Source: an uncultured Clostridia bacterium (GTDB lineage Bacteria; Bacillota; Clostridia; Oscillospirales; Acutalibacteraceae). Taken from it: a stretch of DNA of 25,403 nucleotides. The notes beneath the pieces were generated by a model. The model was not told the origin of the DNA. It did no database searches and saw only the letters and a program-made list of their open reading frames with translations. A program made the translations under genes and the position numbers. The stretch spans positions 1-25,403 of the forward strand of contig CALEIS010000117.1 of the NCBI GenBank assembly GCA_937877675.1. Reading direction: 5' to 3'. Shown here piece by piece: positions 16,112 to 22,576 of this stretch (positions are counted from its first letter, which is position 1; every line of letters begins with the position of its first letter).

Positions 16112-17620
16112 ATGCGTGTAATAAGAAAAGAAAAAGATGGAGCATCCTTCGTGGATATTAAAGTTCTTTTAGAGAACTTTTTACTCGTTTTAAAACGATT
16201 GTGGTGGATTGTGTTAGTATTTACTTTAATCATTGGAACAGTTCTCCCTGTTCTATCCAAAATAAATTACACCCCTGTTTATCGTGCCTACTGTTCTTTT
16301 TCAGTAAAAGTAAAAAACAATTCTAACACCGGTGATTTAAACTCACTTTATGGCATTTATTACGACAAGGATTTAGCAACACAGTTAGAAAGCACCTTCT
16401 CTTACATTTTAAGTAGTGACCTCCTTACTGATGCTATAAAAGAAGATTTAGGCGCTAAATATGCATCTAACAACATTACCGCAAAATGCATTCCTGGTTC
16501 TAACCTTTTTGAATTGAATACATATGCCCCCTCACCTGAAGAAGCAGGCATACTTTTAGATGAAGTAATAATGATTTTTGAAGAAACTGCTCGATTTGTT
16601 ATTGGTGACCTTGATGTTGATTTGGTTGAAGAACCGGTAATTGTGGACACCCCAACAAACAGTTTGAATCTTGTTAAGGATGCCATCCTTGGTGTAGCAA
16701 TTGGATTCGTGTTAGGTTTGTCAATTGTTTTATTCTTCTCAATCTTTAAAAACACTGTTCAGAAACCTAGGGATTTGGAAGATTATCTTAATATGCCTTG
16801 GCTTGGCGTTGTTCCTATTGCTGATTTCACAAATGGTGATGACAAAAACAAAGCACGCAACAATGACTTTTATGAAAGCATACATGGTATTGCAAAAAAA
16901 CTCGATAACATAATTAAAAAAGACGGAGTCAAAGTATTTTTGGTTACTAGCACATCCCCTTCCGAAGGAAAATCTACAATAAGCCTTGCATTAGCAGAAA
17001 CAATGGAAAGTTGGGGAAGAAAAACTTTACTTATTGATGGTGATTTGCGTAATCCTACACTTCACCGACGTGTTGGATTAAAGAAGCAGTCCCTTCCACT
17101 GGAATACGTTGTAAAAGGCGATGTACCTGTAGAAAAAATCATGCATAAAGTAACAAAAAACAATGTTTCCTTTATCGGCAATAGCATACCTGTAAAACAG
17201 CCTACCGTTCTTATTGATTCACAAGAAATGAGAGATTTTGTGAGCACATTAAGTAATCAATTTGACTGTGTTATTATCGATACACCACCTTGTGAAACTA
17301 TGACTGACGTGGCTTTGTATCAAGAATATTCAGATGGTATTCTCTATGTTGTCCGTCAGGACCATGCTCCTATCAGAAATATTATGAATGCTGTTGAGGG
17401 ACTTGGACAAAGTGATGGCAAAATCTTGGGATATATTCTCAACGGTGCCAGAGAAACTGCTGAGGGATACGGAAAATACAGTTACGGTAAATATAGTTAC
17501 GGTAAATATGGTTACGGCTATGGCTATTATGGTAGATATGGTAGTTATGGCAGGTACGGTTATTACGGCAGATACCACAAACATTCTTATAGTCATTATG
17601 AGGATTCTGTAGATGAATAA
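16112..17620 (+). CDS. Wzz/BY-kinase fusion protein 2 with Tyr-Gly-rich C-terminal tail
   Basis: Paralogue of the preceding gene, 502 residues. TM helices lie at about 31-49 and 191-212. The kinase domain has Walker A STSPSEGKST (280-289, Lys287), Walker A' LLIDGDLRNP (Asp309, Asp311) and Walker B CVIIDTPP (Asp390), at exactly the same residue numbers as its neighbour. The tail at 453-496 contains 18 tyrosines in 44 residues in YGKYSYGKY/YGRY units, far more than the usual cluster in Wzc, EpsB or CapB, and would be the autophosphorylation target. I chose ATG 16112 because agcaggtg is well spaced; a GTG at 16103 would add three residues. The stop lies eight bases inside the following ABC gene, so translation is coupled. 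Confidence 0.88.
   Translation: MRVIRKEKDGASFVDIKVLLENFLLVLKRLWWIVLVFTLIIGTVLPVLSKINYTPVYRAYCSFSVKVKNNSNTGDLNSLYGIYYDKDLATQLESTFSYILSSDLLTDAIKEDLGAKYASNNITAKCIPGSNLFELNTYAPSPEEAGILLDEVIMIFEETARFVIGDLDVDLVEEPVIVDTPTNSLNLVKDAILGVAIGFVLGLSIVLFFSIFKNTVQKPRDLEDYLNMPWLGVVPIADFTNGDDKNKARNNDFYESIHGIAKKLDNIIKKDGVKVFLVTSTSPSEGKSTISLALAETMESWGRKTLLIDGDLRNPTLHRRVGLKKQSLPLEYVVKGDVPVEKIMHKVTKNNVSFIGNSIPVKQPTVLIDSQEMRDFVSTLSNQFDCVIIDTPPCETMTDVALYQEYSDGILYVVRQDHAPIRNIMNAVEGLGQSDGKILGYILNGARETAEGYGKYSYGKYSYGKYGYGYGYYGRYGSYGRYGYYGRYHKHSYSHYEDSVDE
17468..17603 (+). repeat. Coding tandem repeat for the Tyr-Gly tail
   Basis: Three near-perfect 15-base units (17468-17482, 17483-17497, 17498-17512; consensus tacggtaaatatagt) encode YGKYS/YGKYG. 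More degenerate tat/tac-ggt units follow up to about 17603. The units invite slippage, so tail length could vary between strains. Confidence 0.85.
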
Positions 17621-19361
17621 ATTAATTCGCAAAATAAAAGATGGTACCATAGCACAGATGGTTAAAGAATTACGCTGGATTGTTAAATTGAGCAAAAAAT
17701 ACACCTGGGCTATAGTTTGGTATGTTCTTTTAGGAATACTTGGCATAGGTGCAACCTTGTGTTCAAGTGTTATCAGTAAAAATATTATCGATATTGTTAC
17801 TGGTTATAAGCAAGGAATGATTATTTCAGTTGCAATAGCATATATTACAATGCAATTAGCCAAAATTGTGTTGAGTGCAATTGCAGAAAATGTCAATACA
17901 AGAGTTCAACTTAAAGTTAACCAGCAAATCCGTGCAGATATTTTTAGTCAAATTATGCATGCACCCTGGGAACCAATTATGAAATTCCATTCTGGTGACC
18001 TACTCACCCGTTCAGGACGAGATGCAGACATTGTTGCTTCAAGCATTTTAGGTTGGGCACCTACATTTGTCGTGAATTCTATTCAGTTTATTGGAACATT
18101 TGTATTGATAATGTACTACGACTATACCCTTGCTTTGATTGCTTTGGCTACTGCTCCAATTACTCTTTTCACCTCTGCATTTTTGATGAAGAGAATGCGC
18201 AGACACAACAAAAAAATGCGAATAATTGCATCTGATATGACATCCTTTCACGCAGAGTCATTTAACAATGTGCAATCCATTAAAAGTTTTGGTGTTGTTG
18301 ATGCTTACTGTAAAAAATTAGGTGAAATACAGAAAAAACAAAAAGATGCTACTCTTGAGCATAATAAATTTTCTATTCTCACATCAACATTTTTAAGCAC
18401 TGTAGCTGTAATTGTTACTGGAATTACATATTTCTTTTGCATTTACCGTTTGTGGGAAGGACATATCACCTATGGTGAAATGACAATGTTTTTACATCTA
18501 TCAGCAGTATTATCAGGTGCTTTCAGTGCTTTAGTAGGACTTGTGCCTACAACTATAAGTGCTGCCACCTCTGCAGGCAGAATAATGGATTTAACAGAAT
18601 TACCTGCGGAGAATACCGAACCAGTTGAGGAAGTTGAGCAAATTCTTAACAAGGGTAATTGCGATATTTCTCTTAAGATAGAAGATGTAGAATTCTCATA
18701 TATATCTGGATACAATGTTTTCAAACACGCCGAAATGGAAACAGAATCAGGTCAGGTTGTTGCTTTGGTTGGTGAATCTGGTTGTGGCAAAACCACAATG
18801 CTTCGTATATTATTAGGAATAGTAGAATTAAAAGAAGGTAGGGTATATATTCGTGGTGAAAATAACACAATTATACCTATATCCCCTGCTACAAGACGAT
18901 TATTCTCATATGTGCCACAGGACAATACATTATTTTCAGGTACAATTGCAGAAAATCTTCGCATTATGAAATCTGATGCTACTGACGAAGAATTGGAAGA
19001 AGTCCTTAATACTGCTTGTGCTCTTGATTTTGTAAATGAATTACCTGAGGGTATTTACTCATATATCGGTGAAAGAGGTAATGGTTTGTCAGAAGGACAG
19101 GTACAGCGCATTTCTATTGCAAGAGCCTTGCTCAGTAATGCACCAATTCTCCTTTTCGACGAAGCAACCAGTGCTTTAGATGCAAAAACAGAAAAAAATC
19201 TTCTTAAAAATATATCCGAATCTCGTGGAGAGCGTACATGTATTGTGACTACTCATCGTCCTTCTGTGCTCACATCATGTGATAAGGTATATAAAATCTG
19301 CGATGAAAGTATAAAATTGCTTAATAAAGACGAAATTCAAGAGTTTATAATGAATAGTTAA
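17613..19361 (+). CDS. ABC exporter, fused permease-ATPase half-transporter
   Basis: Type I exporter half of 582 residues that should work as a homodimer. Six TM helices lie in the first ~320 residues. The nucleotide-binding domain has Walker A GESGCGKTT (387-395), Q-loop Gln436, signature LSEGQ (492-496), Walker B ILLFDE (512-517) and H-loop His548. The N terminus has no C39 peptidase domain, so if the cargo is a peptide, cleavage must come from another protein; the S24/S26-like protein at 22027-22515 is a candidate. The start lies eight bases inside the preceding BY-kinase gene, preceded by tgagga. Cargo is not shown by the sequence; the peptide of the next operon is the obvious suggestion. 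Confidence 0.9.
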   Translation: MNKLIRKIKDGTIAQMVKELRWIVKLSKKYTWAIVWYVLLGILGIGATLCSSVISKNIIDIVTGYKQGMIISVAIAYITMQLAKIVLSAIAENVNTRVQLKVNQQIRADIFSQIMHAPWEPIMKFHSGDLLTRSGRDADIVASSILGWAPTFVVNSIQFIGTFVLIMYYDYTLALIALATAPITLFTSAFLMKRMRRHNKKMRIIASDMTSFHAESFNNVQSIKSFGVVDAYCKKLGEIQKKQKDATLEHNKFSILTSTFLSTVAVIVTGITYFFCIYRLWEGHITYGEMTMFLHLSAVLSGAFSALVGLVPTTISAATSAGRIMDLTELPAENTEPVEEVEQILNKGNCDISLKIEDVEFSYISGYNVFKHAEMETESGQVVALVGESGCGKTTMLRILLGIVELKEGRVYIRGENNTIIPISPATRRLFSYVPQDNTLFSGTIAENLRIMKSDATDEELEEVLNTACALDFVNELPEGIYSYIGERGNGLSEGQVQRISIARALLSNAPILLFDEATSALDAKTEKNLLKNISESRGERTCIVTTHRPSVLTSCDKVYKICDESIKLLNKDEIQEFIMNS

Positions 19362-19401
19362 TGTCATTTTTCGACATTATTCACCGAATTTGTTCGAATG
19401 C

Positions 19402-19430
19402 TTGAAAATTTCTTTTAAATATGTTATATT
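19402..19430 (+). promoter_or_regulatory. Promoter of the PqqD/radical SAM peptide operon
   Basis: -35 TTGAAA (19402-19407), a 17-base spacer, and -10 TATATT (19425-19430). The predicted start near 19437 falls inside the Shine-Dalgarno agggtggag (19433-19441), so the leader would be very short. Confidence 0.6.
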
Positions 19431-19447
19431 GTAGGGTGGAGTTTAGT

Positions 19448-19738
19448 ATGAATTTTTCAGATAAACTTTTTTGTACAAAAAAAGGCTATATTCATCGAAA
19501 AATAATAAACGAAGATGTGCTTATTTCCGTCGGTTCAGGTATTGCTGATTTCAACGGATACATATCACTAAATTCTACTGCTTCTTTCTTGTGGGATATG
19601 CTAAAAGAAGCAAAAAGCATCCAGGAACTCAGTGAAGCTCTTGCCGAAGAATTTGATGTATCACTCGATGAAGCAAAAACAGATGTAAACGAATTTATAC
19701 TTATGCTTCTTGATAAAGGAATGTTGGAGGAGAAATAG
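19448..19738 (+). CDS. PqqD-like peptide-binding protein (RRE)
   Basis: Small protein of 96 residues with the PqqD fold pattern: short N-terminal beta strands (GYIHRKIINEDVLISV), then LNSTASFLWDML, IQELSEALAEEFDVSLDEAKTDV and a final helix ending in LLDKGMLEE. In characterised RiPP systems such domains bind the leader of a precursor peptide and present it to the modifying enzyme. Start chosen at ATG 19448 because ggtggag is well spaced; an upstream in-frame ATG at 19421 lies inside the promoter. Two bases separate its stop from the radical SAM start. It is the first gene of the peptide operon. Confidence 0.88.
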   Translation: MNFSDKLFCTKKGYIHRKIINEDVLISVGSGIADFNGYISLNSTASFLWDMLKEAKSIQELSEALAEEFDVSLDEAKTDVNEFILMLLDKGMLEEK

Positions 19739-19740
19739 AG

Positions 19741-20811
19741 TTGATTAATCTTGACACAATGCCCCCTCGTTATCCTAAAAATGGTACTTTTGAATTAACA
19801 TTAAGATGTAATTTGCATTGTAAAATGTGTATGTTCCGTAGAGAAGACTGTGAAAACGCTACCCTCTTACAGGAAGAACTGACCACAGAACAATGGATTG
19901 ATATGGCACGTCAGGTTGCAGAAGCTGGAACTATCAGTCTTCTTCTCACCGGTGGCGAGCCTATGCTCAGAAAAGATTTCTGTGAAATATATCGTGGTAT
20001 TTATGAGCAAGGTTTTATAATTACACTATATACCAACGCAACAATGGTTACGGAAGAAATTATAGAAACCTTAAAAGAATGCCCACCCCATCGTATAGGT
20101 ATAACACTATATGGTGCTAATAATGATTCATATAACAAGGTTTGCGGTATGGCTGACGGTTTTGAAAAAGCCATTGACGGTATTAACCAGTTGCGTACCC
20201 TACCCTCAGTTATTGAGTATAGAATGACACTCATAAAAGATAATATTGATGATTTAGATGCAATCTGCCAATTAGTTGAAGGCTTTGGTGGAGTTGTAGC
20301 AAATCCTCTCTTTGTATTTGCTCCTGTTAGAGGCGGTTGTATGCCTGTTCAGGAGTGTCGGCTTTGTGCAGAAGATTCGGTAAAATCTATGGTTAGTCGT
20401 TCTGTGTCTAAAATAGAAGAAATGATTCCTGACTCCCTTAAAGCTAAAGTCCGTATCAAATTAAAAGAACCAACTTCTGAATGCCATACTGGTGTGCAGA
20501 AAATGACCTTACTTGGATGTAGTGCGGGAATGGATAGTTATACCATTACATATGACGGAAAGCTTATCGGATGTCAAACATTAGGCGTATTTAGTACCGA
20601 TGCCATAAAAGACGGTTTCTCTGTGGCTTGGGAAAAATATCCATTCCACGTGCGTTTGCCTGAAGAACCAGATGAATGCACAAAGTGTGAGTGCAAAAAT
20701 TTTTGTAAAGCATGTCCTGCTGTGAGAATGGCAGAATGTGGTAGATTAGATGGAGTTCCAAAGTATATTTGTGATTTTTCAATAGCATTGAAAAAGGAAG
20801 TAGTCGGTTAA
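19741..20811 (+). CDS. Radical SAM/SPASM peptide-modifying enzyme
   Basis: Radical SAM enzyme of 356 residues. Cys23, Cys27 and Cys30 (CNLHCKMC) bind the SAM [4Fe-4S] cluster, and LLLTGGEP (67-74) is the SAM-binding GGE motif. A C-terminal SPASM domain with auxiliary clusters is shown by Cys260, Cys278, Cys313, Cys316, Cys322, Cys325, Cys333 and Cys344. Such enzymes make thioether, C-C or C-O crosslinks or epimers in peptides, and need an RRE partner, here the PqqD-like protein. The TTG start is supported by ggaggag about eight bases upstream. The putative precursor gene begins directly after its stop. The modification type cannot be read from sequence. Confidence 0.92.
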   Translation: MINLDTMPPRYPKNGTFELTLRCNLHCKMCMFRREDCENATLLQEELTTEQWIDMARQVAEAGTISLLLTGGEPMLRKDFCEIYRGIYEQGFIITLYTNATMVTEEIIETLKECPPHRIGITLYGANNDSYNKVCGMADGFEKAIDGINQLRTLPSVIEYRMTLIKDNIDDLDAICQLVEGFGGVVANPLFVFAPVRGGCMPVQECRLCAEDSVKSMVSRSVSKIEEMIPDSLKAKVRIKLKEPTSECHTGVQKMTLLGCSAGMDSYTITYDGKLIGCQTLGVFSTDAIKDGFSVAWEKYPFHVRLPEEPDECTKCECKNFCKACPAVRMAECGRLDGVPKYICDFSIALKKEVVG

Positions 20812-21159
20812 ATGAAGAAAAGACTGTATGAAAAACCGAATATACAGTTAGTACCTATTGTACCTGAGCAAGCGGTGGCTGATATATGTTGGGCTTATGC
20901 CAAGAATAAACAGCCATTCTATTACAACGTGCCCGGGCGTGGCTATGCTATACTCAAAATCGCCGGAAATGGCGGTTGTAATAGTGGTGTTTTGTTTGAT
21001 ATTGACTACTCGGCAACAGATTTAACACCTGAAGAAATGGCATCATTTGATGCACATATGGAAAAAGTTATTGCACAGGCAAAAGCCGCTGCTGGAAACA
21101 ATGCCACCCCATTTAAGGGCTCACCGTTTTCAGGTGATACCGATTCATCTTGGAGTTAA
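20812..21159 (+). CDS. Putative RiPP precursor peptide (115 aa)
   Basis: Not recognised as any characterised family. It starts MKKRLYEKPNIQLVPIV and then AVADIC, the form (KKxYxKPxI ... IAxxC) seen in small peptides beside PqqD/radical SAM genes. Segments in order: leader-like 1-25; an aromatic and glycine-rich middle with only two cysteines, Cys26 and Cys56 (CWAYAKNKQPFYYN, GRGYAILKIAGNGGC); a likely amphipathic helix at 71-95; and a flexible C terminus (96-115) with two PFxG units (PFKG, PFSG) ending DTDSSWS. The gene abuts the radical SAM stop and is followed after one base by the HprK-like gene. The likely role is substrate of both enzymes. It is longer than most precursors, so a structural or carrier protein is an alternative. 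Confidence 0.62.
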   Translation: MKKRLYEKPNIQLVPIVPEQAVADICWAYAKNKQPFYYNVPGRGYAILKIAGNGGCNSGVLFDIDYSATDLTPEEMASFDAHMEKVIAQAKAAAGNNATPFKGSPFSGDTDSSWS

Positions 21160-21160
21160 A

Positions 21161-22030
21161 ATGAAAAAGTTTTACAAAATAGGTCCTGTAACCTTGTTAC
21201 TTCAGGACTTTCCAACAAATAATATATATCCCTTCGCTCTGTGGAAGGCTGATGCATATACAACAGCGGAAACCGAGCCTGACATTACCATAAGTTACAC
21301 ACCCGAACTCATTGTTCCAAACGGAGAATGTGTTAAAACTGAGCGTTCTCTTTTTGTTGTGCGTCGTACTTTTGTGATGCCTGATGGTGGTATGTTATGG
21401 CAACAAGAAGACACAGAAAATGGTAATGTTATTTTACAGTTTATTGTAGATGCAGAAGGGAAAGATGTTCGCCTCACGGTTGACAAAAGTGAAAGCTATG
21501 GTATGGCTGCATTTGAAAGCCTTACTTTCATTATTTTTTACCTTTTGTTACGCCGAGGGGTTCTTACTTTTCATGGGGTACTTATGGAGTATTCATCAAA
21601 AGGGATTATTATTTCTGCCCCATCGGAAGAAGGAAAAACCACTCACGCAAGACTTTGGCGTGATAATAAAAATGCTTTGATACTGAATTCTGACCGTAGT
21701 TCTTGCTACAAAGAAAATGACAAGTGGATAGGCTTTGGCACACCATGGTGTGGTACTGGTGGAGAAAATATCAACCGTAATGTGCCTTTAAAAGCATTGG
21801 TAATTCTTAAAAGAGGAAAAGAAAATCGTGCTTGTGTTATGGAAAATCACAAGATATTGGCAGAAGTATTGCCCCATGTTATGTATCCTAACTACAATGA
21901 AAATTTAACTGACTCTGCACTATCCTTATTGGATGAGTTTTTACAGCAAATACCTGTTATATCCCTTGAATGCACTCCTTGTGCAGATGCAGTAGATGTT
22001 TTATATGATTGCTTGGAGGGATTCATATGA
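21161..22030 (+). CDS. HPr kinase-like (HprK-related) P-loop kinase
   Basis: Protein of 289 residues whose C-terminal half has the HprK/PEPCK-type kinase core: FHGVLME (His138), P-loop APSEEGKTT (153-161, Lys159), NSDRSS (Asp178) and GTPWCGTGGENIN (193-205). The N-terminal 120 residues are a beta-rich domain unlike the HprK N domain. Relatives phosphorylate serine; in lasso-peptide clusters such kinases modify the C-terminal Ser of the precursor, and here the adjacent peptide ends in Ser. A PqqD/HprK-related pairing has been catalogued in other bacteria (from memory). Start at ATG 21161 (Shine-Dalgarno ttggag); an upstream in-frame start would run through the peptide gene. The stop overlaps the next ATG by four bases. 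Confidence 0.83.
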   Translation: MKKFYKIGPVTLLLQDFPTNNIYPFALWKADAYTTAETEPDITISYTPELIVPNGECVKTERSLFVVRRTFVMPDGGMLWQQEDTENGNVILQFIVDAEGKDVRLTVDKSESYGMAAFESLTFIIFYLLLRRGVLTFHGVLMEYSSKGIIISAPSEEGKTTHARLWRDNKNALILNSDRSSCYKENDKWIGFGTPWCGTGGENINRNVPLKALVILKRGKENRACVMENHKILAEVLPHVMYPNYNENLTDSALSLLDEFLQQIPVISLECTPCADAVDVLYDCLEGFI

Positions 22031-22515
22031 TGCACACAGATTTGACCAAAGTACCTGCAACTGAACTCTTTGAAGCAATTAAACAAACTCTGCATGATGG
22101 CTATGATGTTGAATTTACAGTCACAGGCAACAGTATGTGGCCAATTCTCTGCCACAAAAGAGATAGTGTAATTATTTCTGCTTGTAATCTGCAAGAAATC
22201 AAATGTGGTGACACAGTTTTATATTGCCCAATACCTGAAAAATACCTTTTGCACCGTGTTACTCACATAAAAGATGGAAAATTTCGTACAGCAGGTGACG
22301 GAAATTGCTTTTATGATGGTACTTTTACCACAGATTGCATAGTTGCAAGAGTAACAACATATATTCGAAAAGGAAAGAGATACTCGGCAGACGGTTTCGC
22401 TATGAGAATGTGGAGTTTTTGCTGGAGATTTTTGTTCCCAATCAGAAAAACATTATTATCTGTTTTTCGCAAAATCAGTCAGTTGAAAAGAAAATTTAAA
22501 AACAACAAAAAATAA
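22027..22515 (+). CDS. S24/S26-family peptidase-like protein (SipW-like Ser/His)
   Basis: Protein of 162 residues with the signal-peptidase/LexA catalytic fold: VTGNSMWPIL with nucleophile Ser36, then CGDTVLY, and YLLHRVTHI where His76 takes the place of the usual general-base Lys, as in SipW-type peptidases. TAGDGN and IVARV complete the fold. Unlike signal peptidases it has no N-terminal TM helix. The C terminus (about 126-162) is amphipathic and very basic (RMWSFCWRFLFPIRK, KRKFKNNKK) and may bind the membrane. It could trim the peptide of this operon, since the ABC exporter lacks a peptidase domain. The ATG overlaps the HprK-like stop (ATGA) with ggaggg upstream. Other small peptidases of this type are of unknown function. 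Confidence 0.8.
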   Translation: MMHTDLTKVPATELFEAIKQTLHDGYDVEFTVTGNSMWPILCHKRDSVIISACNLQEIKCGDTVLYCPIPEKYLLHRVTHIKDGKFRTAGDGNCFYDGTFTTDCIVARVTTYIRKGKRYSADGFAMRMWSFCWRFLFPIRKTLLSVFRKISQLKRKFKNNKK

Positions 22516-22555
22516 GCGTTGCATTTGGGAATATCCCCTCTTGCAACGCTTTTTG
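22515..22555. terminator. Bidirectional terminator, copy 2 of a repeated stem-loop
   Basis: Outer 9-bp stem agcgttgca/tgcaacgct (22515-22523 with 22542-22550) and inner GGGA/TCCC pairing. It is followed by ttttt on the plus strand and by the complement of aaaaaata on the minus strand. It begins on the last base of the S24/S26 stop codon and lies between convergent genes. It is nearly identical to 3033-3072, differing by a four-base gap and one substitution in the loop. Confidence 0.88.
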
Positions 22556-22576
22556 TTATTAAGTTAGATACTGAAA

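Noticed and set aside
14705..19361. Ordinary capsule or exopolysaccharide locus
   Set aside because: BY-kinases and Wzz-like domains are present, but no glycosyltransferase, Wzx, Wzy or sugar-nucleotide gene is seen on either side.
19360..19378. Hairpin aatgtc/gacatt after the ABC gene as a terminator
   Set aside because: Only a 6-bp AT-rich stem with no following T-run, so not convincing as a terminator; a separate promoter follows anyway.
19448..20811. Pyrroloquinoline quinone (PQQ) biosynthesis
   Set aside because: The PqqD and radical SAM proteins resemble PqqD/PqqE in fold only; there is no PqqA-type short peptide with a Glu-x-x-x-Tyr core and no pqqB or pqqC.
19448..22515. Lasso peptide cluster
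   Set aside because: A PqqD-like protein and HprK-like kinase occur in lasso clusters, but there is no asparagine-synthetase-like macrolactam cyclase and no transglutaminase-like B2 peptidase here; a radical SAM enzyme is present instead.
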